From: an uncultured Eubacteriales bacterium
GTDB lineage: Bacteria > Bacillota > Clostridia > Oscillospirales > Acutalibacteraceae
Assembly: GCA_934630515.1 (NCBI GenBank)
Contig: CAKTVV010000018.1
Location: 1 to 61,433 of the forward strand
Direction: 5' to 3'
Length of the DNA: 61,433 nt
Notes under the pieces: model-generated
Database searches by the model: none
The model's input: the letters and a program-made list of their open reading frames with translations, nothing else
Told to the model about the DNA's origin: nothing
Translations under genes and position numbers: made by a program
Shown here: piece by piece, positions 7,412 to 17,468 of the stretch
Layout: each line of letters opens with the position of its first letter
How positions within the stretch are numbered: the stretch's first letter is position 1

Positions 7412-10300
7412 TCAATCCTTCAATCCGAATTCTTTTCGCTTCATAGCTATTTCGTTGTTGATCGTGAGCGTTGCGCTTGCCAGCACCTTGGCAGGCTTTT
7501 CGTTGGCATTGACTACATCCTTAAAGGCAAAATCCATATATCTCTGGGTATAATATCCGCCGGGCACCTCCGGAACACCCTTCACCCAGCGCATCTGCTC
7601 GGTGATTTTGTCGAAATCCTTCTTTGCCCACGGGATCTCATACATCGCCTCTTTGTTGGCGGTCGAATACCGCGCTGCCGTTCCCATAATGCTTTCCAGT
7701 TCCTTGCCGAACTTCGCCTGTGCCTCGGCGTCGGTCCACCACTTGATGAACTCCCACGCCTCCTCGGGATGCTGCGACTTGGACAGGATCATACAGGCGT
7801 TCACCTCGCCCGGCACAGTGCGGTCGATCTCGCCGTTTTTCTTCAAGGTGCCCGGCACGGAGGTGAATTCCCACACACCATTCAGCTCGGGGGCAAACAC
7901 CGACAGCTGGTTGAACAGGCTATAGTCGCTGATGCCGATGGGCACGGAGCCGGAGCGGAATTGGTTCAGGAAGCTATATTCCTTGGACAGACCGTAGTCC
8001 GTATACAGACTCGTCATAAACGAGAAGGTATCCACCGCCATCGAGTTGTCCAGCAGAGCCGCGTCGCCCTTCTCCGTATACACATTGCCTCCGGCCTGGA
8101 ACAGGAACAGCAGGAAGTTCTTATAGTTCATACCGATGGGGTACGAGATGGCGGAGGGCAAACCGAAGCTCATCTTGTTCTTCTGCAGCATCGGAAGCAT
8201 CACCAGCACATCGTCCCAGGTCTGGGGAATCGCCAGGCCAAGCTCCGACAGAATATCCTTCCGATAAAACAGCATCGGGAAGGTCTGTGTCTCCGGCAGA
8301 CCGTATACGCCCTTTTCAAAGCTGAGGGGTACGATCGCGCTGGCGTAAAACCGCTTGGCAACCGTTTCGTAGTCCGAGAATTGCGCCAGATCGACCACCG
8401 CATTACGGAATGCATAGTTGCAGACATCGCTTGCGGTCAGGGTCAGCGCCACATCGGGGCCCTTCCCCGCCAGCGTCGCCGGAAGTAGCGCGCCCATGGA
8501 GATGAGCTGGATATTGGCGTTGATCTTCGTCCTTGCCGTGAAGTAGTTGTCCGACATATTTTTCAGCACCTGCGCCTGATCCCGTCCGCCGGTGACGCCG
8601 TTGCCGACCCATACAGTGACGGACTTCTGACCCTCGTCGCCGTAGTTCAGATTGTTATAATCGTTGAAGAACGAAGCAACAAAGCTGCGGATGTGATAGC
8701 TCGCCTCGGCGAAGAAGCCCAGCGACGCCTGCGGCGCCTGCTGATCCGCCGGCGCAATCAGCAAATAGTCGATCGTCAGCGGCTGCTGGCTCTCCGTCGA
8801 AACCCATGTGCCCAGAGAGCTGATGTTCTGCTGGAATGCGCTGAACCGCTTGGCGATGTTTTCCGGCTTTTCATACATTTCCTGCGTCTGGGTCGCCAGC
8901 CGCTTGATGATCTGGATGCTCTCGCCCTGCATACCGGAGCGCTGAATCAGCTGCTCCATCACCTGCTTGAGACGCTCGGTCTGCGCCTTCAGGTTTTCCA
9001 TCGTCTCCGGCAGCGTATCCTTGAACTGATAATCCCGGTATTGGTCGGGCGAGGGGCCGGTCACCACGAGAATCTCCCGATAGATGCCGTTCAGCTCGTT
9101 GACGATGTCATTGACCTCCCGGATGATGGGGGCAAGCTGTCCTAAGGTGACCTCAAATTTGATCTCGTACTCGGTATCCTTTTCAAAATAGAAGGCGTAG
9201 CTCTGGGTGTCGTCCCCCAGGGTATACATCTTCCACTGGGTGCTGTAGGGCACCGCATAGTCATTCAGCTCCTGATACGGCACCTTTCCGTTGATGTAAA
9301 TTCTTCTGGAGGAAACCGAACCGTTCTTGGCGTTCTGAACCCCCCGGAAGTGAATGTTATACAAGCCGTTCTCCGCGACCCGGAATTTCCAGGAGATGGT
9401 CTGCCCGTTCATCTGCCACTGCGTCGAGCCGATGCAGTTCAGCTTCAGCTTCATCGGATCGCTGGGATCCATTGAAGCGTTGGAGCGGTCGTAGATGGGC
9501 ACCAGCATCGGGTCGGATTTATAATCGGCGTGCTCACCCTGCAGCTTAATCGGCTCGACCTGCGGCACAGAGTCGGTCTTGAACTGCTTTTTGGCCTCCT
9601 CGTATGCGGGCGGCTGCTCCATCTGGCAGAGAGTGATGGTTTTTATCTCCATAGGCTCCCGCACCGCCTCCAGACGGATCGTGTGCCGCCCCTGCGAGAA
9701 AAAGAACCGGAACGGGTCGGTGTAATATCCGACGGAATCCCGGATATACGCACTCTGCCACTGCTGGATCTCCTCCTGCTCGGGGCGGATCTGGTTGCCG
9801 TTGGGCGCCTCTTGGATCGTGTTGCCCTGCGCGTCTCTCTTATCCACCCAGATGCGGTTGAATTCCACCGAGCGAGCATCCTCAAACGGTAATTCGCCGT
9901 CGATCTTTACGCTGCGTATGATGGACGAGGATTTTCCGCTGGTCGCCAGATACTCCAGCCGGATGTGATACAGGCCCGGCGCTTTTACATCCACTTCCCA
10001 CTCCACATATCCGCTCTCCTTCGTCTGCAGAGTGTCGGCAGTCTTTTGAGGCTGATAATCGGAATGGCTGTAGTCGACCGCCTGCAGGACAATCGGCTGT
10101 CCCGGTCGCGCCTGTGTGCTGTGCTTTTGAATATAGGAAAAATAGGGCTCTTTCACATCCAGCTGGACAGGCGGCAATGAGATATAGCTGGAATACGCTT
10201 CGTCCGCCGAAACCGTCTGCAGCATTCCTCCGAGCAAAACAATACATAAAAAGCAAGCAAGCACTCGCACAGACTTGTTTCTAAATGTATTTATGCACAT
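7412..10300 (-). CDS. Extracellular solute-binding protein fused to N-terminal carbohydrate-binding-like modules
   Basis: The ATG at 10298-10300 has GGAGG 8 nt upstream. A signal peptide ends near VSA (residue ~32); no lipobox cysteine is evident. Residues ~70-230 and ~250-390 are two similar beta-rich modules (YVEWEVDVKAPGLYHIRL and ISWKFRVAENGLYNIHF) that look like carbohydrate-binding beta-sandwiches. Residues ~400-505 are helical. Residues ~558-962 form a family 1 solute-binding domain (VTVWVGNG, GKGPDVALT, PQTWDDVLVMLPML, PEEAWEFIKWWTD). Typical family members have 430-550 residues, so this is about double. It should capture sugars for the permeases at 6374-7294 and 5481-6371. Lack of a lipobox raises the question of how it stays at the membrane. 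Confidence 0.85.
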   Translation of the reverse strand: MCINTFRNKSVRVLACFLCIVLLGGMLQTVSADEAYSSYISLPPVQLDVKEPYFSYIQKHSTQARPGQPIVLQAVDYSHSDYQPQKTADTLQTKESGYVEWEVDVKAPGLYHIRLEYLATSGKSSSIIRSVKIDGELPFEDARSVEFNRIWVDKRDAQGNTIQEAPNGNQIRPEQEEIQQWQSAYIRDSVGYYTDPFRFFFSQGRHTIRLEAVREPMEIKTITLCQMEQPPAYEEAKKQFKTDSVPQVEPIKLQGEHADYKSDPMLVPIYDRSNASMDPSDPMKLKLNCIGSTQWQMNGQTISWKFRVAENGLYNIHFRGVQNAKNGSVSSRRIYINGKVPYQELNDYAVPYSTQWKMYTLGDDTQSYAFYFEKDTEYEIKFEVTLGQLAPIIREVNDIVNELNGIYREILVVTGPSPDQYRDYQFKDTLPETMENLKAQTERLKQVMEQLIQRSGMQGESIQIIKRLATQTQEMYEKPENIAKRFSAFQQNISSLGTWVSTESQQPLTIDYLLIAPADQQAPQASLGFFAEASYHIRSFVASFFNDYNNLNYGDEGQKSVTVWVGNGVTGGRDQAQVLKNMSDNYFTARTKINANIQLISMGALLPATLAGKGPDVALTLTASDVCNYAFRNAVVDLAQFSDYETVAKRFYASAIVPLSFEKGVYGLPETQTFPMLFYRKDILSELGLAIPQTWDDVLVMLPMLQKNKMSFGLPSAISYPIGMNYKNFLLFLFQAGGNVYTEKGDAALLDNSMAVDTFSFMTSLYTDYGLSKEYSFLNQFRSGSVPIGISDYSLFNQLSVFAPELNGVWEFTSVPGTLKKNGEIDRTVPGEVNACMILSKSQHPEEAWEFIKWWTDAEAQAKFGKELESIMGTAARYSTANKEAMYEIPWAKKDFDKITEQMRWVKGVPEVPGGYYTQRYMDFAFKDVVNANEKPAKVLASATLTINNEIAMKRKEFGLKD

Positions 10301-10358
10301 GTGTATCGACCTCCAAATAATTACCGCGTATATAACTGTATACTGTGCTGCCCTCGGA

Positions 10359-10378
10359 GCAAAGCCCCCGTGCTTTGC
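10359..10378. promoter_or_regulatory. Intercistronic hairpin GCAAAGC/GCTTTGC
   Basis: GCAAAGC (10359-10365) and GCTTTGC (10372-10378) lie in the 90-bp gap between the GH78-like gene and the binding-protein gene. There is no clear T-run on the minus strand, so it may be an mRNA processing or attenuation element rather than a full terminator. Confidence 0.4.
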
Positions 10379-10390
10379 CGGCGGGCGGCA

Positions 10391-12793
10391 TTATACCCGC
10401 ACCGGATCCAGGGTCTCCACCGGGCATCCGTTGACGGTGATCCGCTCAACCGGAGCGCCTACATACTGCATCGACAGGGCGGGGAAAACCGCCTCCGGAT
10501 GACGGATGTCTATGGAGAACCGCCCGTCCTCGATGACCCATTCCACCTGAATCGCTCCGTAAGGCGTCGGGATCACGCCGCCGGCCTCGGTCAGCCCGCA
10601 GCAATGCGGCTCGACCCGGAAGGTTCGATACCCGCAGGTGAGCGGCTCGACCCCCAGCACATATCCGCTCAGCAGGTGCGCCACCGCCGTATCCGGATGG
10701 GAGCGATCCATCCACTGCTTGCCCTCGGTGTCCGGCGCCGGCGGATACAGCATACACTCCGTCGTCGTCGCGGGGCCGTTTTCATCCATGATGCCGTCCA
10801 GCCAGTTGACGTGTACGGGGGTGTCACCCTCGTAGGACAGCCCGGTCTTACCGGTCAGGGTCCGATATGCGATCTCATCATAGCCATACCGGAAGCAACC
10901 CCGTATGAACAGGGACACGATCTTGCCGTAAACCAGGTGGGTGGGGAACCACTCCAGCAGGTGCATGATCGCCTGCTCCGCCTGCTCCGGCGAAAGGATT
11001 CCCACCGCCAGCGCAAGGCAGTTCGCCATATGGCAAAACTCCGGACACTGCAGCCCCTTCAGGAAGCAGCCCTTGTCGCTCTGCCACAGCTGCTGCAGGA
11101 TGTTCTCCTTCAGCGACGCGGCACGGGAGCGCAGCAGCGCAGCCATCGGCTTGTCGTTCAGCACATCGGCGATGTACGAGCCCTTCAGCAGAGCATCGTA
11201 TACCATAATATTATTATAGGAAAAATACCCGATATCGTTCAGCTCATGATCCCATAAGCCCTTCGACGTGGCGTAGCGCTGGAAAAACAGCCCGTTTCCG
11301 TCCACCCATGTCCACAAATACTCCAGATCCCGGAGCATGGGCGGATACAGCGTCTGTACCTGCTCGGTCTTTCCGGTGAACAGCAGATAATCCCACAGGG
11401 TCGGCACGAACCACGCCGAGAAAATATCCGACTCATAATAGCCGTATTCGCCGGCAAGGAGCGGCGCCGTATTTTCCGGATAGCAGGTGCCCCAGATGTA
11501 TCCCTCCGGCGTTTGGTGCCGGGCAAACATCAGCAGGCTCCCCCACATATACTTCAGCTCGGAAAAGGCGTAATAGACGTTTCTGCCCGCCCAGTCCAAA
11601 TCGCCGATCCACGGCAGGCGATCCCGCTTGGCGCCGTCGGACAGGAACGGCAGCGATCGGGTGAAGATATAGTCCTCGCTCAGCCCGTCGGTGAAGTCGT
11701 CCTGCAGCAGGACCGTCTCCCCCTGCGTCACCGCAAGAGCGTCCACCATCGCCCATTTTTCAGTCGTCTGCACAAAGCCGACGCTGCCTCGGGCAAAATC
11801 GGCAGCCTGCCACTCCAGAACAAGCACATCCTCCAGATACACCGTGATCCGCTCCCCCGCAAGCTTAGTCACGATCGTATAGGGGGTGTTGTCGGTCACA
11901 ATTGTGTCGAGCTCCTTCTCGCCGATCAGTGTATCCACGGAATCCTTACGGACGAACCACCGCAGCACGCCGTCCAGACTCAGCTGCAGCACATAGCCGT
12001 TATCCGAATCCTGTGCCCGCACCATCCAGCCGATGCCGGAGGGATAGTCGGGGTTGACCGCAATCTGGCAATCGAAGCGGAAGGTATAGTCCTCCCAGGC
12101 ACAGCCCCTGCGATAGATGCCGGCGGGGTTGCCTTTGGTCAGGGCGCGGAGCAGCAGGGTATCCTCGACCACCTCCCAGGACTGAGAATTGTCGATGGAG
12201 GAAATCTGAACGGTATAGGTGCTGGAATACCACAGCTGATTCAGTCCGGGATGGGAGCAAAGAAAATGCCCGTCGTGCTCCTCCATATCCGCGGTGTAGT
12301 AAATGTGGAAATCCTCGATCTCCACCTCGCCGGGGGTATCCAGCGTCAGCAGAACGAACCGCTGCTGTCCCTGAATCAGGGGATAGATAAATTTCCCGGT
12401 GCGGTTGATGGTATACAGCTCATACCGGTTCGGGTTGCCGGGCAGAACCGGCAGCTCCACCCCCAGGTATTTGCAGCAGCCCCGCAGGAAATCGCCGGTC
12501 TCGCGGTGATCCCTGTCCAGGAGATACGGATACCAGTCGGAATAGGCGACACGCAGCACCGGCCGCTGCTTACGGGAGCGGACGGTGAAAACCGGATAGC
12601 CGCTGGGCGTCGACCGCCCCAGATCCAGTATCAGATACGGCTTTTTGCCGTCCTGTGCATAGCACAGCGTGAAGCTCCGCGGATCGTCGGCGTCTGTCTT
12701 TACCGTTCCTTCTGCATATTTTATCTGTTCTGTTCCGCATTTTCTCTGTTTTGGGGTCAGCAAATACGGAGTGATTTGATCAACAGTAATCAT
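10391..12793 (-). CDS. GH78-like alpha-L-rhamnosidase with an inserted LamG/DUF1080-like domain
   Basis: The 800-residue product has no signal peptide and should act in the cytoplasm. Residues ~1-205 form beta-sandwich segments; ~210-370 are a jelly-roll insert (RGCAWEDYTFRFDCQIAVNP...GIGWMVRAQDSDNGYVLQL) resembling DUF1080/LamG folds. The catalytic (alpha/alpha)6 barrel follows, with the GAKRDRLPWIGD motif near residue 385 that in this family carries the acidic catalytic residue. The C-terminal sandwich has the usual rhamnosidase ending (HLLSGYVLGVEPLTCGYR...GVIPTPYGAIQVEW). It would remove terminal alpha-L-rhamnose or a related sugar from imported oligosaccharides. It lies between two transporter gene sets, co-directional with both. 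The exact linkage is unknown. Confidence 0.8.
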   Translation of the reverse strand: MITVDQITPYLLTPKQRKCGTEQIKYAEGTVKTDADDPRSFTLCYAQDGKKPYLILDLGRSTPSGYPVFTVRSRKQRPVLRVAYSDWYPYLLDRDHRETGDFLRGCCKYLGVELPVLPGNPNRYELYTINRTGKFIYPLIQGQQRFVLLTLDTPGEVEIEDFHIYYTADMEEHDGHFLCSHPGLNQLWYSSTYTVQISSIDNSQSWEVVEDTLLLRALTKGNPAGIYRRGCAWEDYTFRFDCQIAVNPDYPSGIGWMVRAQDSDNGYVLQLSLDGVLRWFVRKDSVDTLIGEKELDTIVTDNTPYTIVTKLAGERITVYLEDVLVLEWQAADFARGSVGFVQTTEKWAMVDALAVTQGETVLLQDDFTDGLSEDYIFTRSLPFLSDGAKRDRLPWIGDLDWAGRNVYYAFSELKYMWGSLLMFARHQTPEGYIWGTCYPENTAPLLAGEYGYYESDIFSAWFVPTLWDYLLFTGKTEQVQTLYPPMLRDLEYLWTWVDGNGLFFQRYATSKGLWDHELNDIGYFSYNNIMVYDALLKGSYIADVLNDKPMAALLRSRAASLKENILQQLWQSDKGCFLKGLQCPEFCHMANCLALAVGILSPEQAEQAIMHLLEWFPTHLVYGKIVSLFIRGCFRYGYDEIAYRTLTGKTGLSYEGDTPVHVNWLDGIMDENGPATTTECMLYPPAPDTEGKQWMDRSHPDTAVAHLLSGYVLGVEPLTCGYRTFRVEPHCCGLTEAGGVIPTPYGAIQVEWVIEDGRFSIDIRHPEAVFPALSMQYVGAPVERITVNGCPVETLDPVRV

Positions 12794-12827
12794 AATAACC
12801 CTCTATCGGATACAATAAACTTGAACA

Positions 12828-13781
12828 TCATCCTACGATACCACTTCTGGAAATGCTTTGTACGAACAGCTTTTGTGTAAACAGGTACAGCACAACGATC
12901 GGCGTGATCAGCAAGAAGAATTTCGGGCTTTCCAGCACGGCGGTCATCAGGGTTGTGCCCGCCCCCATTGTGGAGAAGACCATTCCGTATAATTTGTTCG
13001 CCAGCGTGGGGATATCCGGGAAGAAAATACCGGAATAGACCGTATCATTCCACTGCCACACGAAGGAGAACAGAAAAACCGTGACCAGCATCGGAACGGA
13101 GCCGGGCAGCATGATCCGCAGGAAGGTCTTGAACGGCCCGCAGCCGTCGATATACGCCGCCTCCTCCAGAGCCATCGGCATATTCTTGAAGTGCTGCCGC
13201 AGCAGATAGATGTACAGCCCGTTTTTGAAGCCCAACGCCGTGCCGGACAGCAGGATGAAAGGCCAGTAGGTATCAATCAGGTCAATGCCGGCAAAAACGC
13301 CGGAGAACTGGAAGATGTTGGTGATCCCGAAAAAGTGAAACCGAATATACAGCGGCAGCAGAATGATCTGCGGCGGGATGATCAGCGTCAGCACCGCCAT
13401 GCCGAACAGCAGGTTGTGTCCCTTGAATTTGAACCGGGCGATTCCGTATGCGACCAGGGAGCAGGACGCCAGCTGCAGCAGGCTCTGCACCGTGCAGAAC
13501 AAAATCGTAAACAGCAGGGTGACCGGGTAGTTAACGGAATTCAGCACGATCTTATAGTTCTGCAGGGTCGGGTTCCGCGGAATAAATACCACCGTGGCAT
13601 CCATCATATCCGCCGTGCTTTTCAGCGACGCCGAAAACTTGACGAACATGGGGTAAAGGATCATAAAGGACAAGCCGACCAGCAGGACGAAGCGCAGTAG
13701 CTTCCAGATATATGTGTAGCCCTTATGCCGGAGCGTTCTTGAATCCATACGCTTCTTAATACTGTTTGAAATATCGAACAT
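12828..13781 (-). CDS. CUT1 sugar ABC transporter permease (system 1, MalG-like)
   Basis: This 317-residue protein starts at ATG 13779-13781 after AAGGAGG. It has about six membrane helices and the EAA loop EEAAYIDGCGPFKTFLRIMLP. It follows the partner permease by 15 bp. System 1 probably comprises this permease, that at 13797-14720, and the lipoprotein at 19657-21213, although the DUF5696/Yip1/NHL genes lie between. No ATPase is encoded locally. Confidence 0.9.
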   Translation of the reverse strand: MFDISNSIKKRMDSRTLRHKGYTYIWKLLRFVLLVGLSFMILYPMFVKFSASLKSTADMMDATVVFIPRNPTLQNYKIVLNSVNYPVTLLFTILFCTVQSLLQLASCSLVAYGIARFKFKGHNLLFGMAVLTLIIPPQIILLPLYIRFHFFGITNIFQFSGVFAGIDLIDTYWPFILLSGTALGFKNGLYIYLLRQHFKNMPMALEEAAYIDGCGPFKTFLRIMLPGSVPMLVTVFLFSFVWQWNDTVYSGIFFPDIPTLANKLYGMVFSTMGAGTTLMTAVLESPKFFLLITPIVVLYLFTQKLFVQSISRSGIVG

Positions 13782-13796
13782 ATCTCGCCACCTCCT

Positions 13797-14720
13797 TCAT
13801 CGATCCTCGTAATACACAAATTTAGACATAATGAAAATAACCAAGCCGACCACCAGAAAGATCAGGGAGAAGTAGATCAGTCCCATCGCAGAGCTGTAAC
13901 CGAACTGGTTCTGCTTGAGCGCCGTGTCGTACATATCCATGATCACCGAGTTGGAGGAGCCGCCCAGCTGATCCACGATGGTGTAGACGGCGTTGACCAG
14001 CACCACCGGGCTGATCATCGGCAGGGTGATCTTCCAGAAATTTTCCCAGCCCGTTGCACCCTCGATGGAGGATGCCTCATACAGAGACGGGGAAATCCCC
14101 TGCAGACCTGCCAGGAAGATCAGAATCTGTACGCCGGACGACATGGTGATGGTATAGATTTTGCCCACCAGATTCGACACAAAGGAGAACAGCTGTGGGG
14201 AGAAGGAGGCACCCAGCAGATCCATCAGACCCTTAACCATGCTGGTGTTGTTTCCGTCGCCCGTCAGCGACACCTCGCCGGACAGCGCGTGGATCGCATG
14301 CCCCATCAGCGAGTCGTTGTTGGAGACTGCGGCGATACCGGACGCCATGATAACCGGCAGGAAGAATATGGCACGCACTGCGCCTCTGCCCTTAAACTCC
14401 TGATTCAACAGAGTCGCCACAAACAGGCTGTACAGCACGATCGCCGGCGACGTCAGCAGCAGCTCGCCCAGGCTCTTCAGCACCTGCTCAAAGTATCCGA
14501 CCCGCACAAACAGCACCTGCCGGAAATTCTCCAGTCCCACCGGATTCAGCTGCATACCCTGATTGGCAAGGGAGAGCTTGCTGAAGCCGAGGATGATATA
14601 CAAAATCAACGGGGAGAGGAAGAACAGCACAAATCCGACCGCAAACGGCAAAGCAAAAATATATCCCCAGCGGATCCGCTTTTGCTCCAGAGAGATGCTT
14701 CTTTTTCTTAAGTTTATCAT
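13797..14720 (-). CDS. CUT1 sugar ABC transporter permease (system 1, MalF-like)
   Basis: The product has 307 residues and about six transmembrane segments, beginning with IFALPFAVGFVLFFLSPLILYIILG. The EAA loop is YEASSIEGATGWENFWKITLP. The ATG (14718-14720) overlaps the stop of the DUF5696 gene by ATGA, so translation of the two is coupled, which supports a functional link between DUF5696 and this transporter. Confidence 0.9.
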   Translation of the reverse strand: MINLRKRSISLEQKRIRWGYIFALPFAVGFVLFFLSPLILYIILGFSKLSLANQGMQLNPVGLENFRQVLFVRVGYFEQVLKSLGELLLTSPAIVLYSLFVATLLNQEFKGRGAVRAIFFLPVIMASGIAAVSNNDSLMGHAIHALSGEVSLTGDGNNTSMVKGLMDLLGASFSPQLFSFVSNLVGKIYTITMSSGVQILIFLAGLQGISPSLYEASSIEGATGWENFWKITLPMISPVVLVNAVYTIVDQLGGSSNSVIMDMYDTALKQNQFGYSSAMGLIYFSLIFLVVGLVIFIMSKFVYYEDR

Positions 14721-17368
14721 TCAACCATCTTTCCTTCCGCTCGAATATAGCCGTGCGCCTCAATCGTTTTGTTTTGATAGGTAACCGGCTCGTCGTTATA
14801 GTTGACAATAATGGAAACGCCGTTGTCGTAGGTCGTGCAGTTGACATCGGGCTGCACCTGCCGATGGTCGACGATCTTCGCCGTCTGGCAATCCTTAAGT
14901 AGCGTGTTCATCTCTTGATACAGCTCCGCCGCCTGGGTCAGCCACAGCTTGTAGTTGACGCCGTAGATGTTATACTCCGTGTCCTTCAGCTCGTAGTTAT
15001 CCCGATAGATAAACTCAAAGCTCGGGAAGGAGCCGGTCTCAATCAGCGCCAGCCGATCCTTTTCAAAATCACCCGTGTAGTTCATCGGAGTGCCCGACAC
15101 AGGCACCAGACCGTGCACCACCATCTGATAGAAGGGAATCGTCCGGTCACACATATAGTGATTCTCCGATGTCAGAGGGATATCGGTGATGACCGCAGCG
15201 GACGCCAGCGCATATTCATTCGCCGCCTGCACCAGCACGCTGTGGGTGGCCGACAGCTCCTTCAGCTGATCCTGCACCAGCGTCAGGCTCTGCTGGCGGT
15301 CGATCGTCTGCTTGGTGTTATAGTCGCTTGCCAGCACCTTGCCCAAGGTGCCGACGCTGATGCCGTTGATGTCGTAGCGCTCCAGATCCGCTGCGGAATT
15401 CTTCAGCATAAGCTCATACCGGCGGGGCGACACGAGCGTCGCCGCGGAGCCCTTGATCTTTTCAAAGGTGCTCAGCTTATACTCGTAATTGTACGCGATG
15501 CGCTTATTCAGCGTGCGGGCAGCCATGCTCTTTTTCCGGAAGGAATCAAGCCAGGTATCCTCCCGCACCCGCTGCACATCCACGCCGGGATAGAAGCCGA
15601 CATTCTGCTCGTTGACATACGTCAGCAGCTTTTCGAAGCCCTTTTTGCCACCCAGCGCACTCATGAGCTTGATGCGGTCGTATACGCTGTTTTCTCTGCC
15701 GCCGTTCGCCCAGTCGCTGAGCTCCAAAATCGTGTTGGATACGCCGGCATGCTTCAGCTCGTCCAGAATCTGAATGGTTTCCTCATAGCTGGTCAGCGTC
15801 TTCGGGCTGTCCACCGGGATACCCAGCATCGACCGCTTGTAGGTGACGGCACCGATCACGCGCAGGTGGAAGGGCAGATTCTCCTGCATGGTCCTCTGCA
15901 CGATCTTGCCGGTTTTCAGCAGATAATCCCGATACACATTTGCCATACCGCTGTAATCCGCCTGCTCCTTCTGCAGAGGAATATACCGGATCTGCAGCGC
16001 ACCGGAAAGATCCTTCTGAGGATAGATGTCGAAATCGGTCAGGTTCATGATGGCGGTTTCCTGATGCTGCGGGCGCGCAAGCTGGAATTTCGGACACACA
16101 TGGTTGTAGGAATTCGTGCGGCCGCTGATGTCCGCCTCGATGAAGACCGAGCCGTCTCCGCTCTCCACGATTCCCAAAAAGCCCACATCGTTCTGCTTGA
16201 GTCCGAAAACAGGCAGGTGCGCCTGAATATCGATGGGCTGCTTGGTGGGAGCCTCCTCGAACAGCGGGTCATCGCCGTAGACCAGCTCCGTCTCATAAGC
16301 GGCCAGATTGGTTTTGCCGTTATTCAGATGGATGAGGGAGCCGGAGCCGCCGGGGACGAACATATAGCCCTCCTTGGTGCTGTCGGCCGCGCCCCAGAAG
16401 GGGTTGATCCAAATGTTGGTCACCTGCATAACGCTCCGCTTATAGCGGATGCTGTTTTCGGGGATGCAGACCGTCAGGTCATTCCCGTCCAGCCGGTATT
16501 CCAGCCGCAGCTCGACCGAATAATCCGGATCCTGCGCAATGTTGACCTTGTTCTCCTGATGGTCGCGCTCCATATCCTCGGCTGTGTAGCCGACGTTGAC
16601 GAAGACCTGCTCCACCTGCTCCAGCATAAAGTCGGACGCCACCTGCTCGCCGGGAGACTGGAACTGGAGAGTGCCGGGCGTCACGAAATAGTAAATGGGG
16701 CGTTCCTTCAGGATCGGGAACACTTCCAGGAACAGCGCCCGGTCAGCCTCGCTCGCCAGATCCTTGAGGACGACCTTTTTGTAATACGACTCGAAGGTGG
16801 TCAGGTCAAATTCATCGGTGATCTTGTTTTTGATCTCCTCATAGCGCTCCACGGATAAGGCTCTGGGGACGATGAACACCCGCTTTTTCTTACCGATCAG
16901 ATAATTGACGCCGATCCCGTTATCGATGGGATAAAAGCTGTATTGCTGCAGCGAGATGCTCTGGGAAAAGGAATCCACCGTTGTCTTTTTTCCCTGTGAC
17001 ACATATTCCAGCAGAATCTGTGAGCAGAGCTGATCCAGGTTCACCCCCTGTGCCAGAGGGTCCTCGTTGCGCTTCACGGGATTGGTGGTCCAAATATTGC
17101 CCGTATTCTTATCCTCTAAGGTGACGCAGGCATTGCTTCCGTCCACATATAAATTCATACGGTCCGAGCTCGCCGCCAGAGCCGGCTGCTCCTTGGACTT
17201 GATATCCGCATCAAACGACTCGTCGGTATACTTGCCGGAATCGTCCTTGGCGGTTGTAGTATCGGTGCTGACGGAGGCGTTGTTGCAGCCCACAGAGCCG
17301 ATCAAGGTTATCAGGCTGAGAGCGATCAGAAGCGTGCGCCGCAGACAGCACAGCATCTTGTTTGGCAT
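14717..17368 (-). CDS. DUF5696 lipoprotein, possible surface glycan-processing protein
   Basis: The 883-residue product begins with a lipoprotein signal (lipobox around SVGC, Cys28), so it is anchored on the outer face of the membrane. Residues ~60-520 are largely beta-strand. Residues ~520-830 look like an alpha/beta barrel (RVIGAVTYKRSMLGIP, ETIQILDELKHAGVSNTIL, GFYPGVDVQRV, DINGISVGTLG) reminiscent of glycoside hydrolases, but I cannot point to catalytic residues with confidence. DUF5696 proteins are known next to CUT1 transporters in Firmicutes, with unproven function. Here it follows the NHL/TPR and Yip1 genes and overlaps the permease gene by 4 bp. Confidence 0.75.
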   Translation of the reverse strand: MPNKMLCCLRRTLLIALSLITLIGSVGCNNASVSTDTTTAKDDSGKYTDESFDADIKSKEQPALAASSDRMNLYVDGSNACVTLEDKNTGNIWTTNPVKRNEDPLAQGVNLDQLCSQILLEYVSQGKKTTVDSFSQSISLQQYSFYPIDNGIGVNYLIGKKKRVFIVPRALSVERYEEIKNKITDEFDLTTFESYYKKVVLKDLASEADRALFLEVFPILKERPIYYFVTPGTLQFQSPGEQVASDFMLEQVEQVFVNVGYTAEDMERDHQENKVNIAQDPDYSVELRLEYRLDGNDLTVCIPENSIRYKRSVMQVTNIWINPFWGAADSTKEGYMFVPGGSGSLIHLNNGKTNLAAYETELVYGDDPLFEEAPTKQPIDIQAHLPVFGLKQNDVGFLGIVESGDGSVFIEADISGRTNSYNHVCPKFQLARPQHQETAIMNLTDFDIYPQKDLSGALQIRYIPLQKEQADYSGMANVYRDYLLKTGKIVQRTMQENLPFHLRVIGAVTYKRSMLGIPVDSPKTLTSYEETIQILDELKHAGVSNTILELSDWANGGRENSVYDRIKLMSALGGKKGFEKLLTYVNEQNVGFYPGVDVQRVREDTWLDSFRKKSMAARTLNKRIAYNYEYKLSTFEKIKGSAATLVSPRRYELMLKNSAADLERYDINGISVGTLGKVLASDYNTKQTIDRQQSLTLVQDQLKELSATHSVLVQAANEYALASAAVITDIPLTSENHYMCDRTIPFYQMVVHGLVPVSGTPMNYTGDFEKDRLALIETGSFPSFEFIYRDNYELKDTEYNIYGVNYKLWLTQAAELYQEMNTLLKDCQTAKIVDHRQVQPDVNCTTYDNGVSIIVNYNDEPVTYQNKTIEAHGYIRAEGKMVE

Positions 17369-17468
17369 AAATTGTCATCCTTTCCGACGGTATCATCCGG
17401 TTCTTCCATAGGCTCTTGCGACAGCAGGGGACGGCAAAGCCGCAAGGCTGCACGCAACCTTTTCCGCG

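Noticed and set aside
14915..16858. 647-residue plus-strand frame
   Set aside because: Antisense to the DUF5696 gene, His/Arg/Gln-rich shadow composition, no ribosome site.
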